Positions 21,761-33,085 of a stretch of 64,000 nt of DNA are shown here, piece by piece. This DNA is from Fallopia convolvulus (lineage: Eukaryota > Streptophyta > Magnoliopsida > Caryophyllales > Polygonaceae). Below the pieces are notes generated by a model. It saw nothing but the letters and a program-made list of their open reading frames with translations, was not told where the DNA came from and did no database searches. The stretch is from the NCBI GenBank assembly GCA_964016875.1, contig OZ024728.1, positions 29,001,328 through 29,065,327 of the forward strand, given 5' to 3'. The translations under genes were made by a program, and so were the position numbers. Each line of letters begins with the position of its first letter. The stretch's first letter is position 1.

Positions 21761-23208
21761 TCTACCAATTAATCAAAGTATAGTCTCATCTTGAGTATTT
21801 CTTGCAATATACTCATTTTAAGGGTGATCTTGGCATAAACCACATTAATTAAGTGGTAATTGTCCATGTATACTAGTGGGAACATATTACCACACGGTTA
21901 AAAAAAAACATGATTGATCATGTAAGATCAATTTTTGTGATTAACTTAAAACTTAAGTTTAAATATTTGGACGACTCGATCAAGTTCAGGAAGCCCAAAT
22001 TCATCAAGTACAATCATCATCTTTGGCCGTTCAAATATAAAGATTTTTAACATAATTAATCTACAATCTTGCAAATTAATTATAACTCACATATATTTTT
22101 ATCCTTTTTAAAATAAGACTAAAAGACTAAAACTGTGAGTATCCATATAAAATCTTGATCAAGTTCTCAAATTAAATTAATACAACATCTTTTTCATTCC
22201 ATCAAATCTTCTCCCTAATTTTGTCCATGAATCAGCAGGGAAGACGTACATATTAGCGACGATCAACATTATAATAATTTATTTAATGGTTAATGGCATA
22301 TTCTTTATGAATTTCCATGTTTAACCATTTGTCTCCATGAACCGCTTTCACCCGAAAGAAGCTTCATTAATGATCAGCGCACACACATGTATATATGAAT
22401 ATAATGTGTGTGCGTATTTTCATGATCAACTATGTGAAATATAGAGTCCTAGACTCCATGCTTTATACACTAACCATATTTAGAGGACTATGTATAATTT
22501 ATTAAACCCATGTATATTATATTGTTAATAAGCTTATATCATCTTGCATCTGAAACTTTGCCTTGTCCCACTGGGATATATAATCTTCATATTTCATAAG
22601 GAACAATCCCATAGTATGTTGTACGTACCATCACCCAGCGTTATCTTTATAGAAAGAAACATTTGGCTCCAAAAATATTCTAGTTTGATACTAATTAATG
22701 GAACCGTGAATGGCAAGTTTCTGAAGCATGTTTTAATATCTACAAACTTTCCTATGTACCGTGAAAATATTTGGGCATTATAACGGCTAGGAAAGGCTTT
22801 ATTAGGTGTAATGGTTCGAGAGTAATTACTCACAAATCCATCACCATTTTGCTTAATGTGGAGACCCGAAAGTAATTACTTTCAAATCAACCACGATCCA
22901 GGATATGACATAGAGACCCAAAAGTAATTACTTTCGAATCAACTACGAATGTTTCTTGATTCCACTGCATAAGACAAACAAGATGCTCAACTTATGGGGG
23001 AAGATCAAACAAAGGATAGACCCGTAGAGTCTTCCCTTAATTAGCCTTCCTCATTTCATAATTTTGGAATTAATTAATTCCTTAGGAGTCTTAATTAAGA
23101 CTACCAATTCCTTGAAGCAATCAACCAAGAGGAAATTAATTAATTTCCATGTTTTAGGAACTAATTAGTCCCAAATCACAATGTGGTCTTCTTCTTCATC
23201 AAAGTTGA

Positions 23209-23607
23209 TCACCGGCTTTTGGCCTGAAACTTCATCAAATCGACCGAGTCTGTCAATGATTCAAAGTTGGTGCTTGGCTCTTGGATTAGGTAAACACAAG
23301 ATCCCGGGAACGGAACAAACCGGTAAACTCGGGGTCCACCCGTTACACAATCCGTAGGGTTACCGATCTCTTTGATGGTGGGGGATTTGCCTCCAAATTG
23401 AACTCGTCGACGGCCTGGGACCCATGGCAGGAATTTGCGCTTGAGCGTCGCTCTGGCCACTGGCATATGGGTTACGATGGCCCATTTGTTGGACGATAGT
23501 GGCATCCTCGTCGGGATATCGGGATGAGCCGTGGTTTGCCGATGGGGGCAGGTAGCGGCCTTGCTATCTTCATCGTAAACAGCGACAATTTTCGCAACCT
23601 CCGTCAC
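23209..23607 (-). other. Unrecognised 132-codon open frame inside the solo LTR
   Basis: It starts MTEVAKIVAVYDEDSKAATC and contains many arginines and prolines. I recognise no domain, signal or membrane segment. Base composition is much more GC-rich than the surrounding LTR, which could mean captured host sequence or a GC-rich regulatory patch. A function cannot be proposed. Confidence 0.25.
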
Positions 23608-24278
23608 CGGCCTAGAGGCTAGAGCAGTCGTTAATGGAGGAAGTTGGGGGGAGAATCAGGAATCCATTCTCATCAGAAGAAGGGGAACCGTTTTTTTTAC
23701 GCACAATGGCCTTTTTAACGTGGAAGATAAATGGAGAAGTTACAAATTAACTACCCCATTTGCCCTATTAAATATTTTATTTTTTTATATTCCCACTAAT
23801 TGATTTTGTAGGCCACGCGAATCTTTTGTAACTTCCTCCTTTCTTAATTTTAATTGATTAATTTATCTTTAATTGTGATCGCTGCAAATCTCATAGGATT
23901 ATTATGCAGACACTTTTTTTTGTTAATAAAAAACAACAACTCCACCTGTAATCTCTTTTCTTCTTTTCTTTTGTTTTTTTTTTAAATTGAAGTTTGGGCT
24001 TATTTTAACCCACCAAATCAATCTCAATTTGGGCTTGAATTGAATGGCATATAAGCCCAATTTTAAACTGAGAGATTTATGGTAAATTTTCAAAATAATA
24101 TAATTAAATTGATTATCTCAATTAATTTAAATTTTTTTTACCGTTTCATATAAATTCATGAATAATTTTAAATCCATGAAAATTTTCTCGTCAACAGCCA
24201 TGGTATGCAAATTTTGTCAATTACCTCGTCTCAGGGGAGTTTTCACCTAATTTCACCAAGGCTCAAGAGGACGAATTT

Positions 24279-25250
24279 CAGGGGTATTTAGGTCGATAAG
24301 GCAAAGATTGATATCTTTCATTCCTTGCCTTATCCTACTAATGTGCGTGAAGTGCGTTCTTTTCTAGGCCATGCAAGATTCTATCGCGGGTTTATTAAAG
24401 ACTTTTCAAAGATCTCAACCCCATTATGTGAATTGCTTAAAGAGGATGTGCCTTATGAGTTCAATGAGGCATGCAAAAAGGCGTTTGATGAGCTGAAAAT
24501 ACGTCTTACAAGTGCACCAATAATTCAAGTCCCGGATTGGTCTCGACCTTTGGAGATCATGTGTGACGCAAGTGACTATGCTGTTGGGGTTGTTTTGGGT
24601 CAAAAGGAAACCAGAGTATCTCATGTCATACATTATGCTTCCATGACCTTAAATGATGCCCAAAGAAACCACTCCACCACTGAAAAGGAAATGCTTGTTG
24701 TAGTGTGTGCTTTGGAGAAGTTCAGGCAGTATTGGTCGAGGACAAAAGTGATAGTTTATACAGACCATGCAACAATTCTTTATTTAATGACGAAAAAGGA
24801 GGCTAAGACAAGATGGATAAGATGGATTCTCTTGCTGAGTGAGTTTAATATTGAAATAAGAGATAAAAAGGGAGCAGAAAACCTTGCGGCTGAACACCTG
24901 AGCCGGCTTGTACACGTGGAAGACAAGAAAGAAAGTCAAGACCAGATTCGAGGACGGTTTCTTGATGACACGCTTTTCGTAGTCGAAACTGAAAAGAAAC
25001 CGAGGTTTCAGTTCGTTAACTGATAACTCCGAGGAAATTGACCTGAATACGCGATCGCCGCCAATGCAAGGGGCGACCGCGACTGAGTAACCGCGATCGC
25101 GGTGAGGACGGCGATTGCGATAACGAGCCGCGACTCGACGAATTCGTTCTAGGGATCCATTCTTTCAAGCCATGGTATGCAAATTTTGTCAACTACCTCG
25201 TCTTAGGGGAGTTTTCACCTAATTTGACCAAGGCTCAAAAGGACGAATTC
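24279..25250 (+). pseudogene. Array unit 3: RT thumb, RNase H, linker
   Basis: Open frame 24325-25023 with LGHARFYRGFIKDFSKIS, IMCDASDYAVGVVLGQ (D), EKEMLVVV (E), VYTDHATILY (D). Shares TTTCATTCCTTGCC at its start with unit 4 only. The linker is shorter than in other units, mostly by loss of CGCGATCGC-type words. Confidence 0.9.
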
Positions 25251-26261
25251 CAGGGGTATTAAGGTCGATAAGGCAAAGATTGATATCTTTCATTCCTTGC
25301 CTTATCCTACTAATGTGCGTGAAGTGCGTTCTTTTCTAGGCCATGCATGTTTCTATCGCAGGTTTATTAAAGACTTTTCAAAGATCTCAGCCCCATTATG
25401 TGAATTGCTTAAAAAGGATGTGCCTTATGAGTTCAATGAGGCATGCAAAAAGGCGTTTGATGAGCTGAAAATCCGTCTTACAAGTGCACCAATAATTCAA
25501 GCCCCGGATTGGTCTCAACCTTTTGAGATCATGTGTGACGCAAGTGACTATGCTGTTGGGGCTGTTTTGGGTCAAAAGGGAGCCAGAATATCTCATATCA
25601 TACATTATGCTTCCATGACATTAAATGATGCCCAAAGAAACTACTCCACCACTGAAAAAGAAATGCTTGTTATATTGTTTGCTTTGGAGAAGTTCAGGCA
25701 GTATTTGTTGGGGACAAAAGTGATAGTTTATTCAGACCATGCAGCACTTCGCTATTTAATGACGAAAAAGGAGTCTAAGCCAAGATTGATAAGATGGATT
25801 CTCCTGCTCAGTGAGTTTGATATTGAAATCAGAGATAAAAAGGGAGCAGAAACCCTTCTGGCTGACCACCTGAGTCGACTTGTACACGTGTAAGACAAGT
25901 CAGAAAGTCAAGAGAAGATTCAAGGACGATTTCCTAATGACACGCTTTTCGGAGTCGAAATGAAACGAAACCGCGATCGCAACCTACAAACCGCGACAGC
26001 GGTTCGTTAACTAATAGCTACGAGGAAACTGACATGAAACCGCGATCGTCGCCAACGCAATGGGCGACCACGGCTGTGCAACCGCGATCGCGGCCCGAGA
26101 AGGGCGATCGCGACCAGGACGACGATTGCGATAATGAGCCGCGACTCGAGGAATTCATTCTAAGGATCCATTTTTTCAAGCCATGGTATGCAAATCTTGT
26201 CAACTACCTCGTCTCAAGTGAATTTCCACCTAATTTCACCGAGGCTCAAAAGGACAAGTTC
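25251..26261 (+). pseudogene. Array unit 4: RT thumb, RNase H, linker
   Basis: Open frame 25297-25893 with LGHACFYRRFIKDFSKIS, IMCDASDYAVGAVLGQ, EKEMLVILFALEKF and VYSDHAALRYLM. A premature stop follows LVHV. The linker (25970-26140) has a full set of CGCGATCGC-type words. Confidence 0.9.
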
Positions 26262-27272
26262 TAGGGGTATTGAGGTCGATAAGGCAAAGATTGATATCAT
26301 TCAGTCCCTGCCTTATCCTACTAATGTGCGTGAAGTATGTTCTTTTCTAGGCCATGCTGGTTTCTAACACAGGTTTATTAAAGACTTTTCAAAGATATAT
26401 GCCCCATTATGTGAATTGCTGAGAAAGGATGTGCCTTATGAGTTCAACGAGGCATTCAAAAATGCGTTTGAAGAGCTGAAAATCCGCCTTACAAGTGCAC
26501 CAATAATTCAAACCCCGGATTGGTCTCAACCTTTTGAGATCATGTGTGATGCAAGTGACTATGCTGTTGGGGCTATTTTGGGTCAAAAGGAAGCCATAGC
26601 ATCTCATGTCATACATTATGCTTCCATGAACTTAAATGATGCCCAAAGAAATTACTCCACCACAGAAAAGGAAATGTTTGTTGTAGTGTTTGCTTTGCAG
26701 AAGTTCAGGCAGTATTTGTTAGCGACAAAAGTGATAGTTTATTTAGACCATGTTGCACTTTGTTATTTAATGGTGAAAAAGAAGGCTAAGCCAAGATTGA
26801 TAAGATGGATTCTCCTGCTGAGTGAGTTTGATATTGAAATCAGAGATAAAAAGGGAGTAGAAAACCTTGTGGCTGACCACCTGAGCCGGCGTGTACACGT
26901 GGAAGAAAAGTCAGAAAGTCAAGAGTAGATTCAAGGAAGATTCCTGATGACACGCTTTTTGGAGTGGAAACTGAACAGAAACCAAGATCGCATCCCACAA
27001 ACCGCGACCGCAGTTCGTTTACTAATAGCTCCGAGGAAACTGACATGAAACTGCGATTGCCGCCAACGCAAGGGGCGACCGCAGTTGAGCAACCGCGATC
27101 GCGGCTTGTGAAGGGCGATCGCGGCCAAGTCGACAATTGCGATAACGAGCCGCGACTCGAGGAATTCGTTCTAGGGATCCATTCTTTCAAGCCATGGTAT
27201 GCAAATCTTGTTAACTACCTCGTCTTAGGGGAGTTTCCACCTAATTTCACCAAGGCTCAAAAGGACGAATTC
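26262..27272 (+). pseudogene. Array unit 5: RT thumb, RNase H, linker
   Basis: A stop replaces the tyrosine of FYRRF near 26367, so the open frame starts at 26416. RNase H: IMCDASDYAVGAILGQ, EKEMFVVVFALQKF, VYLDHVALCYLM. LLATKVIVY and VKKKAKPRL are shared only with unit 6. Confidence 0.9.
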
Positions 27273-28283
27273 CAGGGGTATTGAGGTCGATAAGGAAAAG
27301 ATTGATATCATTCAGTCCTTGCCTTATCCTACTAATGTGTGTGAAGTGCGTTCTTTTCTAGGCCATGTTGGTTTCTATCGTAGGTTTATTGAAGACTTTT
27401 CAAAGATCTTAGCCCCATTATGTGAATTGCTGAAAAAGGATGTGCCGTATGAGTTCAATATGGCATGCAAAAAGTCGTTTGATGAGCTAAAAATCCGTCT
27501 TACAAGTGCACTAATAATTTAAGCCCCGGATTGGCCTCAACTTTTTGAGATCATGTGTGATGCAAGTGACTATGCTGTTTGGGTTGTTTTGGGTCAAAAG
27601 GAAGCCAGAGCATCTCATGTCATACATTATGCTTCCATGACCTTAAATGATGCCCAAAGAAACTACACCACCACTGAAAAGGAAATGCTTGTTGTAGTGT
27701 TTTCTTTGGAGAAGTTTAGGCAGTATTTGTTAGCGACAAAAGTGATAGTTTATTCAGACCATGCAACACTTCGTTATTTAATGATGAAAAAGAAGGCTAA
27801 GCCAAGATTGATAAGATGGATTCTCCTGCTGAGTGAGTTTGATATTGAAATCAGAGATAAAAAGGGAGCAGAAAACCTTGTGGCTGACCACCTGAGCCGA
27901 CTTGTACACGTGGAAGACAAGTCAGAAAGTCAAGAGTAGATTCAAGGACGATTTCCAGATGACACGCTTTTTGGTGTCGAAACTGAACAGAAACCAAGAT
28001 CGCATCCCACAAACCGCGACCGCAGTTCGTTTACTAATAGCTTCGAGGAAACTGACATGAAACTGCGATTGCCGCCAACGCAAGGGGCGACCGCGGCGGA
28101 GCAACCGCGATCGCGACCCTAGAAGGGCGATCGCGGCCAGGACAACGATTGCGATAACGAGCCGCGACTCGAGGAATTCGTTCTAGGGATCCATTCTTTC
28201 AAGCCATGGTATGGAAATCTTGTCAACTACCTCGTCTTAGGAGAGTTTCCACCTAATTTCACCAAGCTTCAAAAGGACAAGTT
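27273..28283 (+). pseudogene. Array unit 6: RT thumb, RNase H, linker leading into integrase
   Basis: Two open parts (27319-27522 and 27553-27939) are separated by one stop after ALII. RNase H: MCDASDYAVWVVLGQ, EKEMLVVVFSLEKF, VYSDHATLRYLM. The linker ends PPNFTKLQKDKLR-like and, unlike the others, passes into integrase. Confidence 0.9.
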
Positions 28284-29516
28284 GCGTCATGAATCCCGAT
28301 TCTATGTTTGGGATGATCGTTATTTATGGAAGCAATGCACATATTAGGCAATCCGACGTTGTGTCCCGGATTCGGAGGTACAATCTATCCTTTCTTTTTG
28401 TAATTCTTATGCATGTCGGGGTCTTTTTGGGACTAACAAAACTACTAGGAAAGTTCTAGAAGCTGGTTTTTATTGGACTCACATTTTTAGGGATGTTTAT
28501 GCTTTCTGTAAATCATGTGATCATTGTCAAAGGGTGGGTAATATTTCCAAGGGACATGAGATGCCTCAATGTGAATTTTTTTATTCTTGGGGTATTGATT
28601 TCATGGGACCTTTCCCTTCTTATTGAAACCTATATATTTTGCTTGCGGTGTACTATGTTTTCAAGTGGGTGGAAGCAAAGGCCACCAAAACTGATGATTC
28701 GAAAGAAGTTGAAGGTTTCTTAAAGATAAAATTTTCTCTAGGTTCGGGATTTCCAACGCATTAATAAGTGACAGGGGTACTCATCTTTGCAACAAGACTG
28801 TTAGTGCTTTATTGAAGATGTACCATGTCACGCAGAAGATCTCTATTGCCTATCACCCCCAGACCAATGGGCAAGCTGAAGTGTCCAACAGGGAGATAAA
28901 AACAATTTTGGAGAAGACGGTGGCACCCAACAGGAAGGATTGGAGCTTGAGGCTCAATGATGCTTTGTGGGCTTACCGTATAACTTATAAGACACCCATT
29001 GGGATATCTCACTTCAGAATTGTCTATGCAAAAGGTTGTCACTTGCCAGTTGAGCTTGAGCACAAAGCTTACTGGGCGGTCCAAAAGTGCAATTTTAAAA
29101 TTGAAGAAGATGGAACATTAAGAAAATTACAATTGCAAGAGTTGGAGGAGTTGAGATTGGATGCTTATGACAATGCTGTGAATTACAAGAACAAAACAAA
29201 AGCATGGCATGACAAGAACATCCTAAAGAAGGAATTCAAATCTGGAGACAAGGTCCTTCTTTTTCAGTCTCGTCTCGCACTCTTCCCATGGAAGCTCCGT
29301 TCTAGATGGGTTGGACCATACATTGTTGCTCAAGTTTTTCCACATAGGATTGTAGAATTGTTTGATGGGGACTCCCAGAAGGTGTTAAAGGTTAATGGTC
29401 AGAGGTTGAAGAAATACCATGAGGGAGTCAGCCAAGACGTGCTAGAAGAGGAGGTCTTGCTGATCCAACCCCCAGTGCTGAATAATATGGCTAAAATGTC
29501 GGGCCAACGACATTAA
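28284..29516 (+). pseudogene. Athila integrase
   Basis: The HHCC zinc domain is partly visible (AIRRCVPDSEVQSILSFCNS, FYWTHIFRDVYAFCKSCDHC), followed by WGIDFMGPFPS (first catalytic D), LISDRGTHL-like sequence near 28765 (second D) and YHPQTNGQAEVSNREIK (E). The C-terminal part (28812-29516) is fully open, with KAWHDKNILKKEFKSGDKVL and RWVGPYIVAQVFPH. Stops near 28346 and 28624 and at least one frameshift near 28720 break the first half. Confidence 0.88.
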
Positions 29517-30380
29517 ACAAAGGCGCTGCTCAGGAGGTAAGTTTTCTGTTTTTTGTTTTGTTTAGTTTAGTTTCCTTTCAATCTCTTGAGGCTAACACGC
29601 AGGTACTAGGTTCGAAAGAACATTATTGATAAAAAACCGCGATCGCGCCTTAAAAACGCGATCGCAGGACGCTTTTTCTAAAAAATTGACCGTCGAGTGC
29701 GAAAACCGCGATCGCGGCCCTCCATAATCGCGATCGCGGCTGTCTAGAGATTTAAAAAAACTAAAAAAAATCAGAAAAAAAATAATGACGAGGCAGATAG
29801 GGATATCCCACCGCCGACCCTACCCTTCTACACTACATCTTCTACGTCATCTTCTATCTTCTACTTCTCTTTCTTCAACCTCCACTAAAACTCCATTACA
29901 CCCTCTCCTTCAACCTTAAATCTCCACAAAAATTTCTCCCAAAACTGTCACAGAACCCGGATCTTCAACCTACTCCCTCGTCTAACCCCGAATCCACTCA
30001 CAAAAACACCTCTCTTCCACTATTTTTCCAACAAAATGAAATCTAGAAACACCCACAAATTTCTTTCCATTCTCTTCAAGCATACCACTCCATACATCTC
30101 AGATTCCTCCACGGTTTGTTAAAGAAGAGTAGGAACGGCAACCGCGACTCGGTGACGAAGGGAGCCGCGACACCAGATTTCACAACAGTTGAGGAAGCAT
30201 CGATCCAATCGAACTGCGAGCGCGTCCATCTACCTCCACAATCGCGGCCGCACCCCAGAACGGCGATCGTTGCCCATCTTTTCGGCGATTGCGGTTGAGC
30301 ACCAGATTGTTCCGTTTTGCTGCTGTAAGTTAATTTTTTTTCACCCTCTTCTGGGTGTTGAATTGCTATGCTGTTTAAGA
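29517..30380 (+). other. Athila leader between integrase and env-like region
   Basis: Non-coding stretch carrying dense CCGCGATCGCGG words at 29636-29745 and 30138-30300. A pyrimidine-rich segment lies at 29815-29950. Confidence 0.6.
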
Positions 30381-32450
30381 ATGACATATCTTGTTAAGAA
30401 GTTGACTCTTGCACAAAAGAGAAAATGGAATTCTTTGGCTAAAAGGAAATTAACTTGTACAAAATTTTTTGATTTTGAGATGCTGAGGGCTCTAGGCATG
30501 TATGATTGCACCCTGAGATTTCTGATGGAGGGTGGATTAGGGGGTTTTATTGATCTGAATGCCCTTACATATAAGAATCTTGTGTATGAGTTCCTGTCTA
30601 CTTTTCGTGATGATGATGGTTTGTTCAAATTCAATATCTTGGATGAGCCATATTATATAGACAGGGCAGGCTTAGTAGAAGCTTTTTGTGTTACTGGTGC
30701 TCCTTCTGCTAATTGGGAGTCGGTTAGTAAAGATGCGGCCTTTAATGAATTTTGGGAGGCTATTACTAGAGATGGGTTTTTTCCTAAGAAGGGTGAATAC
30801 AACTATTGCATTACTCACCCCTACATTAGACTTTGCCACAAGGTGCTATCCAAGACTTTCCTTGGCTAAGGGGAGGTCAACAAGGCACCTCGTTTTGACA
30901 TGAGCATGATTTGGTGTCTCATGCCTATGAAGGATGTCATTCTTGATTGGGTAGAGTTGTTTTTGATGAGTATCAAGAAGATTTTGAAGAAGGATTCTGG
31001 AAAGATTTCCATAGGTGGCATGATCACTCTGATTGCTAGAGTGTTTGTTAGAGATGAGGTGCTTGGGAGATCTAATAGGGGTAAGCTTGTTTTTAATGAA
31101 AACCAGCTTAAGAGGGCTCATTGTTTGAAAGGATCTGTAGAGTAGGGTTACATTTGGACGTTGGGTTATCCACCTGATGATTATTTATGCCTTCCTAGGC
31201 CTATGCCCATTGGTCCTACTGTGCACTATTTATATATACCTTCTTATTTTGTGGGTGGGGGCGCTGCTCAGCAGGAGATGCCTGCTCCAGATGTTGAGAT
31301 GGAGGATCCTAATGATGAGAAAGGAGGAGAAGGAGGAGATCTTAGAGCTAGTGTTTCTGGTGTTGGAATTGGTGGTGTTGATTTTGTACCTGGAGGTGGT
31401 GTTGGTACCTCGACTGGTGGATGAGGTGCTAGTACTAGTGGCGTACCTGCTGGTAGGGGTGTCCATAAAAAACCGAAACCGAAAAACCGATTATTTTTTA
31501 GGTTAACCAAACCGACTTTTTTTGAAGTTTCGGTTTGGTTAACCGAACCGAAAATATTTTCAGTTTATCGGTTTCGGTTCACGACTTTACATATAACGGT
31601 TAACTGAAAAACCGAAAATATATTAATATTTTATTCAAATATTAGTTATCTTTGATTTATTTAGTGGTTAAACTCTATGATATTCAAGGTGTTAATGTAG
31701 TTTGAGTCGCTTATTAAATTTGATCGGATAAAAGTTAATACACATAATGTTTGATTCCACACACAATATATTATCTACTCTAGATATTTGTTTACAACAT
31801 ATAAGTACATATTTAAAATAAAATTATTGCTTTATCACTTTTTTATTCAAATTTTATTATTTTAGCATTAATTATTTAAGGTAAAATTACATAAACGGTT
31901 ATCGGTTAACCGAGAAAACCGAACTGAAAAATTGGTTAACCGAACTACGGTTAACCGGGATTCACGGCTCGGTTTCGGTTCATGATTTTAACAAACCAAA
32001 ATCATGGTTAACCGAACTTCAGTTAACAAAAATCTTGGTTAACCGGGTTTGGACACCCCTACCTGCTAGTACTTCGAGTTGGGTGATAGGGGTTATACTG
32101 GGTATGATGATGGTGGAGCTGCTACATACAAAGTTGGCTATGGAGGTTATGGAGACACATCTACTTGGGATTCTACTTTGGGTTGTTGTTCAAGGAGTGT
32201 GCATTCTGATCTTGATTGGAAGAATCAGATGTTTTAGGAGATGGGACGACTTACTGTGTCTCAAAATGAGATAGTATCCACCCAAAGAGACATTGTGTTG
32301 CAGCAGAGAGAGTTAGCAGCCAAGCAGAGCGCTTTAGCATCCTCTATTCAGTCTATACAACGCATTCGGGGGCAACACCACGAGTTCTTCAATCACATGT
32401 GGCCAGGCTTTCCTGATTGGTCACAACATCATCCACCTGCTCCACCATAG
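30381..32450 (+). pseudogene. Athila ORF-1/env-like region (split by a MITE)
   Basis: Open part 30381-30869 begins MTYLVKKLTLAQKRKWNSL and contains YEFLSTFRDDDGLFKFNI and DRAGLVEAFCVTGAP; it continues after a stop with FDMSMIWCLMPMKDVILDW (30895-31145) and a glycine-rich part to 31424. After the MITE a coiled-coil-like tail follows (32241-32450; EIVSTQRDIVLQQREL). This matches the family found after integrase in Athila elements, whose function is unproven. I see no clear signal peptide or fusion motif. At least three stops disrupt it. Confidence 0.7.
31454..32061. mobile_element. 608-bp hAT-type MITE
   Basis: Terminal inverted repeats TAGGGGTGTCCA/TGGACACCCCTA are perfect, and 8-bp flanks CCTGCTGG (31446-31453) and CCTGCTAG (32062-32069) agree at seven positions, as expected for hAT elements. 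The ends are rich in AACCGAAACCGAAAAACCG and GGTTAACCG words that can fold back; the centre is AT-rich and non-coding. Confidence 0.88.
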
Positions 32451-33071
32451 TGAGTCTGTTGTTTCCCTTCCTTTATTTTTATCTAATTTTTCATTGAGGG
32501 CAATGAAATGTTTAAGTATGGGGGAGGGAGTGCTTGATGTTTGTATAATATGTACAGTTGCACTTTGATTCAGTATTTCAGTTTCAAAAAATGAAAAAAA
32601 AAACATTAAATCATGTGTTGAGTTGAAAACCCAAAAGGGCGGCTTAGGCAAAAATCAAGGGCCCGAACCGGCATTAGGCTGGGGTAATAAGAGGCTAAAA
32701 AGAGTGAAAATGAGTTGGTGAGCACATCTATAGAAAAATGAAATGAGCGGTTAGGTGAAATCCCGAAAGGGCGCCTAAGCAGAATGAGTGGAAAAAAAAT
32801 ATGAGTGCCTAGGAACATTTCTGCTAGGGCTTGGGGATTATTATTTCTGGGTTTTTATCTTTGCTTTGATGTATGCATATTGTTTTGAGTGATAGATTGT
32901 GCTAGGACTTCATTGTATGCACTTTCATTCTCTTACTTGGGTTGGGGTTGTGAGCTTATTGGCGAGTGCTTTTCATTTTTAGATCATTTTCTCCCATTGC
33001 TTCATGTGGACCTTTGTTGATTTGTCCTGCTTGATTTGATTTTGAGCTTACTCGAGGACGAGCAAGGTCTA
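32451..33071 (+). other. Athila 3' untranslated region
   Basis: Contains Athila-typical words CCCGAAAGGGCGCCTAAG, GGCATTAGGCTGGGGTAA and CTTACTCGAGGACGAGCAAG. The same order is found inverted at 46400-46900 in another Athila copy. A first polypurine run (GGGGGAGGGAG) is at 32520. Confidence 0.7.
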
Positions 33072-33085
33072 AGTTTGGGGGAATT
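33072..33085 (+). other. Athila polypurine tract
   Basis: AGTTTGGGGGAATT directly before the 3' LTR start TGATATGCTG. Confidence 0.85.

Larger units (their letters stand above)
20366..24196. mobile_element. 3.83-kb solo LTR-like insertion (target duplication GCCAT)
   Basis: It begins TGTTGAGCAAAAATG and ends TTTTCTCGTCAACA, TG...CA with TGTTGA/TCAACA inverted ends. GCCAT precedes (20361-20365) and follows (24197-24201); removing the insertion and one GCCAT restores the unit sequence seen in the other five modules. It has no gag or pol, so a very long solo LTR (or a large non-autonomous derivative) is the best call. The first half holds the hairpin repeats at 20520-21760. Confidence 0.85.
19451..24278 (+). 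pseudogene. Array unit 2 (split by the solo LTR at 20366-24196)
   Basis: RNase H part 19458-20129 is open. It shares with unit 1 the variants KDVQRNYS and FPLEKFTQYLSGTK, not found in units 3-6, so units 1 and 2 are sisters. In GVEAVLSKKE two usually conserved glycines are changed. The remaining linker resumes at 24202. Confidence 0.9.
18451..28283 (+). repeat. Six-copy tandem array of a ~1-kb RT-thumb/RNase H/linker module
   Basis: Units start at 18451, 19451, 24279, 25251, 26262 and 27273; lengths without insertions are 1000, 992, 972, 1011, 1011 and about 1011. Each starts with (C)AGGGGTATTGAGGTCGATA (AGAGGTATT in unit 1) and ends with GCTCAAAAGGACGAATTC-like sequence. The last unit runs on into integrase, as a single-copy element would. 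Junction sequence is the same at all internal boundaries, so later copies arose from an already duplicated state. Confidence 0.93.

Noticed and set aside
18212..27939. Six separate plus-strand genes for RT/RNase H proteins
   Set aside because: They are repeated modules of one Athila element, all ended by stops and joined by the same linker.
26018..28104. Minus-strand open frames rich in R, S and G opposite the array linkers
   Set aside because: They arise from the palindromic CGCGATCG words, which keep both strands open; no domain.
30381..32450. A functional viral envelope gene in Athila
   Set aside because: No clear signal peptide, fusion motif or full frame; only the Athila ORF-1/env-like family is supported.
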